From Porphyromonadaceae bacterium (GTDB lineage: Bacteria; Bacteroidota; Bacteroidia; Bacteroidales; Dysgonomonadaceae): a DNA stretch of 64,000 nucleotides. Made by a program: the position numbers and the translations under genes. Numbering within the stretch: the stretch's first letter is position 1; each line of letters opens with the position of its first letter. The stretch lies in assembly GCA_021372865.1 (NCBI GenBank), contig JAJFTO010000017.1:186001-250000 (forward strand), in the 5' to 3' direction. The notes below the pieces were generated by a model. That model was not told where the DNA came from. It ran no database searches and saw only the letters and a program-made list of their open reading frames with translations. Shown here piece after piece: positions 17,188 to 25,841 of the stretch.

Positions 17188-18075
17188 ATGGATTACAGAG
17201 ATACCGTGTTTCTTTCGGTGGCAGAACAGCTGAGCTTTTCAAAGGCTGCAGAAGCCTTACACATCAGTCAACCAGCTGTCTCCCGGCATATTAAAGAGCT
17301 GGAACTACGCTATGACGCCAGCCTGTTTGAACGGAAAGGGAACCGCATCTATCTCACCGTTGCGGGAGAGAAGGTGTATCATGCACTCAGGGAGATAGCA
17401 CAACACTACCGCAACCTCAATTTTGAAATGGGAGAGATGCACAGTGCGCAGTCGGGCGAAATCATCATTGGAGCAAGTTCCACCATCTCACAGTACGTGA
17501 TTCCCCGGGTGATGGCTTCCTTTTACAAGCACCATTCACATATTCAACTACATCTGATAAACGGCAATTCGTATGAAATGGAGCAGCTGCTGCTGGACAA
17601 CCGGGTGGATCTGGCGTTGGTGGAAAACCTCTCCTCACAGGGAGGAATCCGTTACCGTGATTTCCAGCACGACGAGCTGATCGTGGTGACAGGTAAAAAC
17701 AGCCTTTATGCAGGACGCGGTACGATTGAAAAAGAGGATTTGCAGCAAATACCGTTGGTGTTACGGGAAGAGGGTTCCGGTACCCTGGAAGTGATACGTC
17801 AACTTTTCAACAAACACCAGATTCCATTTGGGGACCTCAACACGCGAATTCATCTGGGAAGCACTGAATCAATTAAAAACTTCCTGCTTGATTTCAACGG
17901 CCTGGCCATCATCTCCGAGAAAGCAATTCAGAACGAATTGTACCTTAAAACACTTGTTAAACTCCAGGTAACCGGCATTACTTTTCCCCGTGAATTTCGC
18001 ATCGCACAAAAGATCGGACACAAAAGCAGACTGACAGATCGCTTTGTACAATATCTGCTAAATTACACGTTTTAA
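17188..18075 (+). CDS. LysR-family transcriptional regulator
   Basis: About 295 residues. The N-terminal winged helix-turn-helix is clear: YRDTVFLSVAEQLSFSKAAEALHISQPAVSRHIKELELRYDASLFERKGNRIYLTVAGE. A type 2 periplasmic-binding-like effector domain follows (QSGEIIIGASSTISQYVIPRVMASF onwards). I start at the ATG at 17188, since the longer frame opens with a TTG. It is the immediate upstream neighbour of a YeiH-type exporter on the same strand. Dyads in the gap between them make it the probable regulator of that gene, as in LysR/YeiE-YeiH pairs. The effector is unknown. Confidence 0.92.
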   Translation: MDYRDTVFLSVAEQLSFSKAAEALHISQPAVSRHIKELELRYDASLFERKGNRIYLTVAGEKVYHALREIAQHYRNLNFEMGEMHSAQSGEIIIGASSTISQYVIPRVMASFYKHHSHIQLHLINGNSYEMEQLLLDNRVDLALVENLSSQGGIRYRDFQHDELIVVTGKNSLYAGRGTIEKEDLQQIPLVLREEGSGTLEVIRQLFNKHQIPFGDLNTRIHLGSTESIKNFLLDFNGLAIISEKAIQNELYLKTLVKLQVTGITFPREFRIAQKIGHKSRLTDRFVQYLLNYTF

Positions 18076-18109
18076 ACAACCACAAGATTTTATCTGACGC
18101 CCATTTTAT

Positions 18110-18160
18110 ATAACTTCATGTTATTTAATATAACTATTTTGTATTTGCAAATGTTATATT
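18110..18160 (+). promoter_or_regulatory. Probable LysR operator dyads before the yeiH-like gene
   Basis: Two inverted repeats lie side by side. ATAAC/GTTAT with a 5-base spacer is at 18110-18124. AATATAAC at 18127-18134 pairs with GTTATATT at 18153-18160. The second dyad straddles the TTTG of the promoter at 18144. Placement and the A/T-rich dyad form suit a LysR-type operator; binding itself is inferred. Confidence 0.55.
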
Positions 18161-18175
18161 GAGATGCTACTTTTG
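18144..18175 (+). promoter_or_regulatory. Promoter of the yeiH-like gene
   Basis: TTTG at 18144-18147 and TACTTTTG at 18168-18175 with a 20-base spacer match the Bacteroidota consensus. The box covers the bases right after an upstream in-frame ATG (18164), so translation must start downstream of it. Confidence 0.8.
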
Positions 18176-18217
18176 TGCTCAAAAAGAATGGAAGTAGTTA
18201 AAACGATCAGAATTTAC

Positions 18218-19144
18218 ATGTCAGACAGGAAAGAAATCATACATAAACGATTGTATGCTGTTCTGATAGTTCTCTTTTTTTTACCGTTTATGTCGCCGGC
18301 AATTGCGCTCTTTGCCGGATTAATTTTCTCACTGCTCGGCATAAGACATGCCGCGTTTCATCGATACACCTCGCTGGTACTGCAACTCTCCATTGTATTA
18401 ATGGGATTCGGAATGAATCTGAACGAAGTGATCATTGCCTCAAAAACCGGATTTGTGACCACAGCCATCTCTGTTGTTACGGTAATGATACTCGGTATTA
18501 TGTTGGGTAAACTGTTCAAAGTGGAGAAGAACATCACTCTGTTGATCGCATCCGGCACGGCCATTTGCGGTGGAAGTGCCATCGCGGCAGTTGCACCAAT
18601 CCTGCGCAGTAAGAACTATCAGAATTCATTCGCACTCATCGTCGTCTTCGTACTCAATGCCATTGCCCTTTTCCTTTTCCCCTTTGTTGGCCGGGAGCTG
18701 GGACTAAGCCAGGAGCTATTCGGTAACTGGGCTGCCATTGCAATACACGACACCAGTTCGGTGGTAGGCGCAGGAGCAGAATATGGAGAGAAGGCCCTGC
18801 AAGTGGCCACTACGGTCAAACTGATCCGGGCGTTATGGATCATCCCCTTGTCACTGGTAATTGCCTTTTTCCAGAAGAACGAAGACGGGAGATCGGTGAA
18901 ATTTCCCTGGTTCATTCTCTTTTTTCTCTTTGCGATTCTCTTTGCCAATTTCTTTCCAGGACTGCATGCCAGTTACGATCATTTTAACTGGCTGGGCAAA
19001 AGGGGGCTGGTGATTGCTCTATTTCTGATCGGATCGAACATCACCCTGGGTGAAATCAAAAGGTCAGGCCCTCGTAGTTTTGCTCTTGGCATCACCCTGT
19101 GGGTGGTAACCGCTGCCGGCTCCCTGTATTTCCTGATGCGGTAG
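18218..19144 (+). CDS. YeiH-family putative sulfate/anion exporter
   Basis: A polytopic inner-membrane protein of about 308 residues with roughly ten hydrophobic segments. Family signatures are YTSLVLQLSIVLMGFGMNLNEVI, the very conserved IASGTAICGGSAIAAVAPILRSKN near residue 105, and AIHDTSSVVGAGAEYGEKALQVATTVKLIRALWIIPLSL near 175-210. I choose ATG 18218 (MSDRKEI) because the promoter overlaps the earliest in-frame ATG; ATG 18188 is possible. The substrate is not proven; UPF0324/YeiH proteins are annotated as sulfate exporters. It is probably regulated by the upstream LysR protein. Confidence 0.88.
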   Translation: MSDRKEIIHKRLYAVLIVLFFLPFMSPAIALFAGLIFSLLGIRHAAFHRYTSLVLQLSIVLMGFGMNLNEVIIASKTGFVTTAISVVTVMILGIMLGKLFKVEKNITLLIASGTAICGGSAIAAVAPILRSKNYQNSFALIVVFVLNAIALFLFPFVGRELGLSQELFGNWAAIAIHDTSSVVGAGAEYGEKALQVATTVKLIRALWIIPLSLVIAFFQKNEDGRSVKFPWFILFFLFAILFANFFPGLHASYDHFNWLGKRGLVIALFLIGSNITLGEIKRSGPRSFALGITLWVVTAAGSLYFLMR

Positions 19145-19213
19145 GGATTTTCCCAAAAATGGACGATTCGTCAGGTATTTTGTCACTATTTCTCTAAAAA
19201 GTCAAAAAATAGG

Positions 19214-19221
19214 TATCTTTG
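19214..19221 (+). promoter_or_regulatory. -7-like box
   Basis: TATCTTTG lies 22 bases before the ATG at 19243 of the membrane-anchored protein. No TTTG is found at the -33 position. Confidence 0.45.
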
Positions 19222-19242
19222 CAGCCATACAAAACAAAGAAA

Positions 19243-19698
19243 ATGGACGACCTGACCCCAAAGAAGAAAAAGAGCCGGAAAGTATTGAAATGGTTTCTCG
19301 GCATACTGATCGTGGCACTCGGAATTTTTGTCTACGTGCGTTACTACTATGTATTTGGCACGGGTGTGAAATCGGGAGAATTAAACTACCTCGTATACAA
19401 AGGAGTAATCTTTAAAACCTATGAAGGGAAGCTGATACAATCGGGCTTTCGTGCAGACGAACCGGGTGGGTTACAATCCAATCAGTTCGACTTCTCAGTG
19501 GAAGACGAGGAGATTGCAAAGCAACTGATGGTAGCGGGTGGCAAAATGGTACAGCTCCATTATAAAGAATACTTTGCCACCCTGCCCTGGCGTGGTTATA
19601 CCAAATTTATAGTGGACAGCATCGTATCTATCCAAGAAAAAAGAATGGAACAGTCCACGGAGGAAGGGCTTAGACCCTACATCCTGGAATCCATGTGA
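19243..19698 (+). CDS. Membrane-anchored protein of unknown function
   Basis: About 151 residues. A Lys-rich cytoplasmic N-terminus (DDLTPKKKKSRK) is followed by one TM helix near residues 17-37, then an extracytoplasmic domain with GVKSGELNYLVYKGVIFKTYEGKLIQSGF and VQLHYKEYFATLPWRGYTKF. I start at the ATG at 19243, since the longer frame begins with a TTG inside the -7 box. Similar short proteins occur across Bacteroidales, sometimes mislabelled 6-phosphogluconate dehydrogenase; there is no dehydrogenase motif here. It is followed within 13 bases by the RNase H gene. Confidence 0.75.
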   Translation: MDDLTPKKKKSRKVLKWFLGILIVALGIFVYVRYYYVFGTGVKSGELNYLVYKGVIFKTYEGKLIQSGFRADEPGGLQSNQFDFSVEDEEIAKQLMVAGGKMVQLHYKEYFATLPWRGYTKFIVDSIVSIQEKRMEQSTEEGLRPYILESM

Positions 19699-19710
19699 AA
19701 GAAAGATTAA

Positions 19711-20334
19711 ATGGCGCAAAACAAATACTATGTAGTCTGGCAAGGCTTCAAACCCGGCATCTATACTTCATGGGAGGAATGCAGAAAACAAGTATCGGGT
19801 TTCGAAAATGCACGGTACAAATCATTCCCCTCCCGGGAGGAGGCTGCGCGGGCATTCCTTGATAATCCATGGAAGCATTTAAACACAAAAAAGGGGATTG
19901 GCAGCGCAGGGTCCTTGCCGAACGCCGGAATAATAAAGGAGAGCCTGGCCGTGGATGCAGCCTGCAGTGGCAATCCGGGGCTTTTGGAGTATCGGGGTGT
20001 ATATATTGCGGACAATAGGGAGATCTTTCACATGGGACCTCTTGAAGAAGGTACAAATAATGTAGGTGAATTTTTGGCTATAGTGCATGCCCTGGCATTA
20101 CTCAAGAAACAAAATCAAAATATTCCTGTCTATTCTGACAGTATGAATGCCATCAAATGGGTTACCAAAAAGAAATGCAATACCAAACTGGAACAATCGG
20201 AAAAAAACAGATTGCTTTTTGAGCTGATTACCCGTGCCGAAATCTGGCTTCAAAATAACAGCTATGAAAATCCCATCCTTAAATGGGAAACAAAGCAATG
20301 GGGCGAAATTCCCGCCGACTTCGGGCGAAAATGA
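19711..20334 (+). CDS. Ribonuclease H with N-terminal viroplasmin domain
   Basis: A 207-residue protein that degrades RNA in RNA-DNA hybrids. The N-terminal caulimovirus viroplasmin/hybrid-binding domain is clear (KYYVVWQGFKPGIYTSWEECRKQVSGFENARYKSF). The RNase H catalytic domain has its acidic residues in AVDAACSGNPG near residue 76, NNVGEFLAIVHAL near 115, VYSDSMNAIKWV near 142, and the C-terminal IPADFGRK. This two-domain form resembles eukaryotic-type RNase H1 of Bacteroidetes. It is probably co-transcribed with the upstream membrane protein gene. Confidence 0.9.
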   Translation: MAQNKYYVVWQGFKPGIYTSWEECRKQVSGFENARYKSFPSREEAARAFLDNPWKHLNTKKGIGSAGSLPNAGIIKESLAVDAACSGNPGLLEYRGVYIADNREIFHMGPLEEGTNNVGEFLAIVHALALLKKQNQNIPVYSDSMNAIKWVTKKKCNTKLEQSEKNRLLFELITRAEIWLQNNSYENPILKWETKQWGEIPADFGRK

Positions 20335-20399
20335 CTACACCTTCGAAAGTCTTATTATACTTTTTTTCTTTAAATAAGACTTTTGATTTCAAAAACAAT

Positions 20400-20407
20400 T
20401 ATCTTTG
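20400..20407 (+). promoter_or_regulatory. -7-like box for rnpA
   Basis: TATCTTTG lies 24-36 bases before the possible rnpA start codons. There is no TTTG at the consensus distance; a closer TTTG has only a 14-base spacer. Confidence 0.45.
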
Positions 20408-20442
20408 CTTCCATAATTGCTTTCAGAGGAATGCTTTTATCT

Positions 20443-20847
20443 ATGAATGAAGGAAAATGCTTCAGCTTTCAGAAGGAAGAACGTGTTACAGGAAAAAAGA
20501 GAATCGAATCCCTTTTTGCTCAGGGCCATTCTATGATGGCATTTCCCTTCAGGGTTGTGTATTTGGAAACTGCTCACCCGTTTACTGTGCCGCTGTCGGT
20601 ACTGATCAGTATCCCTAAAAAAAGACTCCGCTCAGCTGTCAGCCGAAACAGGATGAAGCGACTTGCAAGGGAAGCATACCGGTTGAACAAACATCTCTTT
20701 AATGAGATACAAACCTGTGAAGGAACTCATACCGATATTGCTTTCATTTATGTGAAAGATAAACTGAGCGACTTTGCCACAGTGGAGAAAAGTGTGCGAA
20801 AAGCACTGATTGCATTGAAGAAACAGATTGGTAAAGAACAATGTTGA
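20443..20847 (+). CDS. rnpA: Ribonuclease P protein component
   Basis: Protein subunit of RNase P, which trims tRNA 5' leaders. The hallmark basic motif is present ([26 protein letters not shown]), with N-terminal [25 protein letters not shown] use ATG 20443 (MNEGKCFSF) to match family N-termini; ATG 20431 is an in-frame alternative and the longer frame begins with a TTG before the promoter box. The end overlaps yidD by 7 bases, the common rnpA-yidD coupling. No rpmH is found upstream. Confidence 0.93.
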   Translation: MNEGKCFSFQKEERVTGKKRIESLFAQGHSMMAFPFRVVYLETAHPFTVPLSVLISIPKKRLRSAVSRNRMKRLAREAYRLNKHLFNEIQTCEGTHTDIAFIYVKDKLSDFATVEKSVRKALIALKKQIGKEQC

Positions 20848-21122
20848 AAGCATTAAAGCAACTGCTGACATGGATATTACTTCTACCCGTCTATTTCTAC
20901 CGGGCTGTCATCTCTCCGCTCACTCCACCCAGCTGCCGGTACACGCCTACCTGTTCACAATATACGATAGAAGCATTGAAAAGTCACGGGCCTTTTAGAG
21001 GTTCCTACTTGTCAATCAAGCGCATTTTAAGTTGTAATCCCTGGGGTGGATCAGGTTATGATCCCGTACCAGAGCCAAAACAAAAGCACCGGAAAGACAA
21101 ACTGAAGGCAGAGGACAATTAA
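20841..21122 (+). CDS. yidD: Membrane protein insertion efficiency factor YidD
   Basis: A 93-residue small protein with the conserved Cys-rich core: [54 protein letters not shown]. An amphipathic N-terminal segment precedes it. YidD assists YidC-dependent membrane insertion. It overlaps rnpA and lies 3 bases before the TatD-like gene, so rnpA-yidD-tatD is one transcript. Confidence 0.95.
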   Translation: MLKALKQLLTWILLLPVYFYRAVISPLTPPSCRYTPTCSQYTIEALKSHGPFRGSYLSIKRILSCNPWGGSGYDPVPEPKQKHRKDKLKAEDN

Positions 21123-21125
21123 TGT

Positions 21126-21827
21126 ATGGAATTTTACGACCTGCACACCCATCAGATGTTTCTCGAGGATAATGACGACCCCTATCACTCGTGTATCTTC
21201 GATGTATACCCTCTTGAATTTGAAGTAGCCAAAGACTCTCACCACCGTCATGCATTCTCATGTGGCATTCACCCCTGGTATTCCGAGGACAGTGATACAC
21301 AAATGGCTTATCTGAATGAGATTGCCTCCAACCCACGCATAGTAGCGATCGGAGAGACCGGTCTCGACAAACTCAAAGGCCCTTCATTCGAGGTGCAAAT
21401 ACCAGTTTTTAAAAAGCATATCGAACTCTCGGAGAAGCTGCATAAGCCGGTTATCATTCATTGTGTAAAAGCCTGGGAGCAGCTTATCCAGATAAAGAAA
21501 GAGATAAAACCCACTCAGCCCTGGATCATACATGGTTACCGCGGAAAGCCGGAGCTAACCAAACGTCTTATTCATGAAGGATTTCTTTTTTCCATCGGAG
21601 ACCAGATAAACATAGAATCCATGCAGTTGATACCCGTTGATGCGTTGTTTTGTGAAACCGACGAAGATGAAATGTCTATCAAAGAAGTTTATTTCCAGAC
21701 GTCACAAGCCGTAAATATGGATATGAAAGTGTTTTCCGACAGAATTGCACAAAACATACGAAGGATATTTCCCACGGTCCAGCCACCCAAACCATACTAT
21801 CCGAAAGAAGTGGAAGAAGAAATCTAA
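21126..21827 (+). CDS. TatD-family metal-dependent hydrolase
   Basis: A 233-residue TIM-barrel amidohydrolase-type nuclease. Metal ligands are visible as DLHTHQ at residues 5-10, the Glu of AIGETGLDKLKG near 77, the His of PVIIHCVKAW near 115, the His of WIIHGYRG near 138, and the Asp of CETDEDE near 181. It is shorter than E. coli TatD (260). Family members have 3'-5' DNase activity; the physiological role is unclear. It is the last gene of the rnpA-yidD run and converges on hemD with a 27-base gap. Confidence 0.85.
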   Translation: MEFYDLHTHQMFLEDNDDPYHSCIFDVYPLEFEVAKDSHHRHAFSCGIHPWYSEDSDTQMAYLNEIASNPRIVAIGETGLDKLKGPSFEVQIPVFKKHIELSEKLHKPVIIHCVKAWEQLIQIKKEIKPTQPWIIHGYRGKPELTKRLIHEGFLFSIGDQINIESMQLIPVDALFCETDEDEMSIKEVYFQTSQAVNMDMKVFSDRIAQNIRRIFPTVQPPKPYYPKEVEEEI

Positions 21828-21854
21828 GGAGAAAGAAGGTGAATCGTCAGCTAC

Positions 21855-22619
21855 TCAGTTATGATTTTTATGATTTTCCCTTAGAAAAGCCTCCAGTGCG
21901 GCCGCCATTGAGGGGTAATCGGGTTGCGGTGCTTCGCAATCCAGCCTCAGTCCGGCTTCTTCTACAGCTTTGGCAGTAGATGTGCCAAAACAGCCGATAG
22001 CGATGTCTTCCTGTTTAAAATCGGGGAAATTGGTAGTCAGGGACTGAATGCCCAATGGGCTGAAGAAGATGATCATGTCATAGTCAAGTTTCTCCCCCTC
22101 CTCGAAATCATTGCTTACCGTTCTGTACATCACACTTTTGGTGTAGTTTATTTTTTTTTCATCGAGGAAATGGGCAACTTCGTCGTTGTGTTCCTCAGGC
22201 ACAGGAAAGAGAAATTTTTCTTTCGCATGCTTGGTAAAGGCACTATTCAATCCGTCGATTTTACCTGTCTGGCTGAAAAAAATCTTTCTTTTTCTGTACA
22301 CAATATATTTCTGCAGGTACAACGCCACAGTTTCTGAAGTACAAAAATACTTCATTGTTTCGGGAATGACCACCTTCAACTCCTCACAGATAGAGAAAAA
22401 TTTGTCAACCGCGGTTCTTGCAGTAAAGATAATTGCGGTGAAATCCAGTATATTAATTCGTTGTTGGCGAAATTCTTTTATAGACACTCTTTCCACCTTA
22501 ATGAAAGGATAGAAATGCACCTCGACGTGAAACTTTTCCGCTATATCGAAATAGGGTGATTTTTCGCTGCTGGGCCTGGGTTGAGAAATCAGGATTTTCT
22601 TTACTTTCCGAATGTTCAT
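21855..22619 (-). CDS. hemD: Uroporphyrinogen-III synthase
   Basis: A 254-residue cytosolic enzyme that cyclises hydroxymethylbilane to uroporphyrinogen III. HemD is poorly conserved; support comes from the two-lobe pattern with KILISQPRPSSEKSPYFDIAEKF, DFTAIIFTARTAVDKFF near residue 58, MIIFFSPLGIQSLTTNFPDF near 178, and AIGCFGTSTAKAVEEAGLR near 205. Its start overlaps the DUF4271 stop by 4 bases (ATGA type coupling), the usual Bacteroidales partner. Confidence 0.9.
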   Translation of the reverse strand: MNIRKVKKILISQPRPSSEKSPYFDIAEKFHVEVHFYPFIKVERVSIKEFRQQRINILDFTAIIFTARTAVDKFFSICEELKVVIPETMKYFCTSETVALYLQKYIVYRKRKIFFSQTGKIDGLNSAFTKHAKEKFLFPVPEEHNDEVAHFLDEKKINYTKSVMYRTVSNDFEEGEKLDYDMIIFFSPLGIQSLTTNFPDFKQEDIAIGCFGTSTAKAVEEAGLRLDCEAPQPDYPSMAAALEAFLRENHKNHN

Positions 22620-23506
22620 ATAAAAATATTTCCTGCCAAACTAATCAATAGTATCACTCCCTTATAAAACAGTATATAGGGCGCAATTTCAGTCCCGCAA
22701 AGATAAATAAAAAAATAAAAACCACCGACTTTATTTTTAACAAAAATATTTAATAACCCGAGTACAATGACGAGACGGCTCATAATAAAAATGAACAGAA
22801 AAATCATTTGCATGCTATTTCTTAATTCTGGGATGAAAACGTACAGCAACACGGGTAAAAAAAGAAGAATACCCGTCAGCCCCACCAACCGGTAATAGCG
22901 ACTTGTCCAGCGTCTCATATCATACTGCATAAAGAAGGCACCCACGGTACGATACATAAGCAGCTTCAATAATATCAACACAGCAGGGATAAGCAGGAGA
23001 GCAGAAAAGAAGAGTGCATTCCCCTTCACTGACTGTATGACGATTCCCTGACCCCATAGAAAAATGTAAATGAGGATGGCAATGATCAGTATGGCCTGCA
23101 GTACCAAAAAAAATTCGCCCCAGACCTCGGTGGTGGTAACCTGTCTCTTAAAACCGGCAGCATGGTGCTTTCTGACAGATAATATTTGTCTGAAATTCCC
23201 AATTATAGCCACTCCCTCCTTGCGAAAAACCAATGAAAAAATGACAAAACAGGCGACAAAAAGAAGAAAAAAAACGCTGTTTACCCAAAGTGAAAAAGGC
23301 ATGGACATTCCTGCGTGTCCAATGGAGAAGGAATTGATGTGCGTGGCGGTTATTGAATCAACAGAAAACAAAATACGACTTGAATCAGTAGGAAGAAATT
23401 CATATCGTCCAAAGTTCATCTCCACTGAATCAGTCTGAAGGGGAAGTTTTTCCACATCCAGGTAGAACGGAACTTCCCGCAGGGTATCGGTGATCAACTG
23501 AAACAC
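22616..23506 (-). CDS. DUF4271 family membrane protein
   Basis: A 296-residue protein with an N-terminal soluble part of about 60 residues, then seven or so hydrophobic helices spread over residues 68-295. This matches the DUF4271 family, which in Bacteroidales sits directly upstream of hemD. No catalytic motif is visible. The first gene of a two-gene transcript; a TAAATTTG -7-like box lies at 23535-23542. The function is unknown; a role linked to haem metabolism is only suggested by the neighbour. Confidence 0.82.
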   Translation of the reverse strand: MFQLITDTLREVPFYLDVEKLPLQTDSVEMNFGRYEFLPTDSSRILFSVDSITATHINSFSIGHAGMSMPFSLWVNSVFFLLFVACFVIFSLVFRKEGVAIIGNFRQILSVRKHHAAGFKRQVTTTEVWGEFFLVLQAILIIAILIYIFLWGQGIVIQSVKGNALFFSALLLIPAVLILLKLLMYRTVGAFFMQYDMRRWTSRYYRLVGLTGILLFLPVLLYVFIPELRNSMQMIFLFIFIMSRLVIVLGLLNIFVKNKVGGFYFFIYLCGTEIAPYILFYKGVILLISLAGNIFI

Positions 23507-23580
23507 TTTTATTGCGTATTTTATCTTTAGACAGCAAATTTACAATTCTTTTTGCTGAAATATAATTACGCTGAAGGTTA

Positions 23581-24138
23581 TCAATGAAAGAAACTCATTA
23601 AAAGGACCACTGCCTCCTCCGGGGTAGAAACAACTTTCCAAAGATCTTGACCGTTCTGCATCAGAAATTTCTCCTCTTTCATTTTATCAAAGAAAGAGAG
23701 CAAAGGGCCGTAATAATCATTGGTGTTGACAATGATTACAGGATTATTATAAATCCCAAGCTGCTTCCAAGTGATAATTTCAGCCAATTCCTCCAAAGTA
23801 CCGATGCCTCCTGGCAAAGCAACCACCGCACGGGCCGCACGGGCCATAAGCTCTTTTCTTTCGTGGATAGTCTGTGTTATGATTGTCTCGTTCAGTCGTT
23901 CATGACACCATCCAGCATCTACCATAAAACGGGGAATAACACCTTTTATGATTCCGCCGTGGCGAATGACTGAATCGTTTAAAGCGCCCATCAATCCCTG
24001 TTTCCCAGCCCCGTTAATACAGACAATACTTTTCTCCGCGAGGAGCTTCCCCAAGCGTTCTGCTGCTTCGTAATAGCATTTATTGACCAGCGAGCTGGAG
24101 GCACAGTAGACCACCACTGCACGTTGTGTCTCGTTCAT
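23581..24138 (-). CDS. LOG-family protein (cytokinin riboside 5'-monophosphate phosphoribohydrolase-like)
   Basis: A 185-residue Rossmann-fold protein of the TIGR00730/LOG type. Signatures are VVVYCASSS at the start, ARAARAVVALPGGIGTLEELAEIITWKQLG near residue 98 (PGGxGTxxE nucleotide/phosphoribose site), and NGAGKQGLMGALNDSV near 42. Bacterial LOG proteins hydrolyse AMP or modified AMP to base and ribose-5-phosphate. The ATG lies 7 bases after the metK stop on the same strand, so it is likely translated from the SAM-controlled metK transcript. Confidence 0.88.
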   Translation of the reverse strand: MNETQRAVVVYCASSSLVNKCYYEAAERLGKLLAEKSIVCINGAGKQGLMGALNDSVIRHGGIIKGVIPRFMVDAGWCHERLNETIITQTIHERKELMARAARAVVALPGGIGTLEELAEIITWKQLGIYNNPVIIVNTNDYYGPLLSFFDKMKEEKFLMQNGQDLWKVVSTPEEAVVLLMSFFH

Positions 24139-24145
24139 TCTACAT

Positions 24146-25450
24146 TTATAAGCCGAACTCTTTTTTAATTTTCTCTACATAATCCAGCTTTTCCCAGGTA
24201 AACAGTTCCACTTCAAGTACTACCGGTTCAGACATATAGCGTGAGTTGAACACTTTCTTCACTTTGCGAGGCTCACGTCCCATGTGTCCATAGGAAGCTG
24301 TTTCAAAATAGATGGGATTGCGCAGTTTCAATCGTTGTTCGATGGCTTTGGGACGCAAGTCGAACAACAATCGGATCTTTTCGGCGATTTCAGCATCCGA
24401 CAGATTTACATTGCCCTTACCATATGTATTCACATAAATACTCATCGGTTCAGCTATACCGATGGCGTAAGACAACTGAATCAGCATTTCTGAAGCCACC
24501 CCGGCGGCCACCATATTTTTGGCAATATGCCGTGCTGCATATGCAGCCGAACGATCAACCTTCGATGGATCCTTTCCTGAAAAAGCGCCTCCGCCGTGCG
24601 CAGCTTTTCCGCCATAAGTATCCACGATAATCTTGCGGCCAGTCAGTCCCGTGTCGCCGTGAGGACCGCCAATGACAAATTTACCGGTGGGGTTCACAAA
24701 GTATTTAATCTCGTTCTCAAAAAGTTTGTGTATGTCTTTTCTACGCTTGTACTGTGCCTGCACTCTTGGAATAAGGATTGTACGTACATCGGTTTCGATG
24801 CGTGAGCGCATCTTCTCATCTGCCTCAAGAGCAGCTTCTCTTGTATTCTGTCTCGGGCTCTCAAACTCGTCGTGCTGGGTAGAAACCACAATGGTGTCGA
24901 TACGGAGAGGGGTACCATCTTCTGCATATTCCACGGTTACCTGTGACTTTGCATCGGGACGTAAATAAGGCATCAGGTCGGGTTCATTTTTACGGATGTT
25001 GGCAAGCTCCATCAGTAATGCATGGCTTAGATCGAGTGACAGCGGCATGAAGTTGTCGGTCTCATTGGTCGCATAGCCGAACATCATTCCCTGGTCGCCG
25101 GCGCCCTGTTCCATTGGATCAGTTTTCTGATCCACACCACGGTTTATGTCATCGGACTGCTCATGGATACTTGAAAAAACACCACAGGATTGTGCTTCAA
25201 AACGATATTCACTTTTGGTATACCCTATTTTGGCGATCACATCGCGTGCCACTTCTGCCACGTCTACATAGCTATTGGATTTCACTTCACCTGCAAGGAC
25301 CACCTGTCCGGTAGTAACCAATGTCTCGCAAGCCACTTTGGAGTTACGGTCGTACGCAAGAAATTCGTCCAGCAATGCATCGGATATCTGATCGGCCACT
25401 TTGTCGGGATGTCCTTCCGACACCGATTCGGAGGTAAATAAATAATTCAT
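24146..25450 (-). CDS. metK: S-adenosylmethionine synthetase
   Basis: Makes SAM from methionine and ATP. The start at 25450 gives [25 protein letters not shown], the canonical N-terminus; an in-frame ATG 39 bases upstream adds an atypical segment. The ATP/metal motifs [12 protein letters not shown] near residue 119 and [27 protein letters not shown] near 285 are present. The length of about 434 residues is on the long side but normal for Bacteroidales. A probable SAM-II riboswitch lies in its leader, giving end-product control. Confidence 0.97.
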   Translation of the reverse strand: MNYLFTSESVSEGHPDKVADQISDALLDEFLAYDRNSKVACETLVTTGQVVLAGEVKSNSYVDVAEVARDVIAKIGYTKSEYRFEAQSCGVFSSIHEQSDDINRGVDQKTDPMEQGAGDQGMMFGYATNETDNFMPLSLDLSHALLMELANIRKNEPDLMPYLRPDAKSQVTVEYAEDGTPLRIDTIVVSTQHDEFESPRQNTREAALEADEKMRSRIETDVRTILIPRVQAQYKRRKDIHKLFENEIKYFVNPTGKFVIGGPHGDTGLTGRKIIVDTYGGKAAHGGGAFSGKDPSKVDRSAAYAARHIAKNMVAAGVASEMLIQLSYAIGIAEPMSIYVNTYGKGNVNLSDAEIAEKIRLLFDLRPKAIEQRLKLRNPIYFETASYGHMGREPRKVKKVFNSRYMSEPVVLEVELFTWEKLDYVEKIKKEFGL

Positions 25451-25591
25451 CTTTGTAAGAAGTTTAGTTGTCTTCGGGCAAGTGCTCATTTCCAGCTGTG
25501 AAACAAGTGTAAGTCACCTGACAAAGACAATTGTTGATATTATTTTATTCAACCTGTGCAGAAACTGTAACAATAGGAAGAAAGTAAATGC

Positions 25592-25650
25592 AGGAATTTG
25601 TTTTTAGCATTTTTTTCTGTGGTTGCAAGCAGTTCAAATCTGTCCACATG
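25592..25650 (-). ncRNA. Probable SAM-II (SAM-alpha) riboswitch in the metK leader
   Basis: Read on the minus strand, the leader has a P1 stem TGTGG (25648-25644) with CCACA (25622-25618). Inside it is GATTTGAACTGCTTGCAA. After it, an A-rich joiner leads to GCTAAAAA (25608-25601). This order and these words match the SAM-II pseudoknot (P1, GATTT-A, TTGCAA, then GCTAAAA). The aptamer lies about 140 bases before the metK ATG and just after a -7-like box. Recognition is by eye from memory of the consensus; a covariance search is needed. Confidence 0.75.
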
Positions 25651-25664
25651 GTTTGAATTGGTGG

Positions 25665-25672
25665 CAAAGGTA
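25665..25672 (-). promoter_or_regulatory. -7 box of the metK riboswitch transcript
   Basis: TACCTTTG on the minus strand puts the transcription start just before the aptamer. Only a degenerate TTG stands at the -33 position. The rest of the gap up to 25841 shows no gene or recognised element. Confidence 0.55.
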
Positions 25673-25841
25673 ACAAGAATAAAAGAAAAGCAATGTTAAC
25701 AAAGGGTTAAAATAATGCGGCTAATCTTAACTCTTCATCGTAGTTCATGGTTGCACCACTTGTCTGAATCCACCCGTTAATGATTTCCCTGCCGTAGGGA
25801 TGAAGGCTTTGACAACCTAAAGATCATTTAAAAATTCTGTT

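Noticed and set aside
25618-25657. GTTCAAATC in the metK leader looks like a tRNA T-loop
   Set aside because: No acceptor, D or anticodon arm fits around it; the SAM-II pattern on the other strand explains it better.
25709-25830. Minus-strand frame between the HAD gene and metK ending in NYDEELRLAALF
   Set aside because: It has protein-like composition, but only 38 codons from stop to stop, no start before the last 13 codons, and no family I can name. A relic is possible but unsupported.
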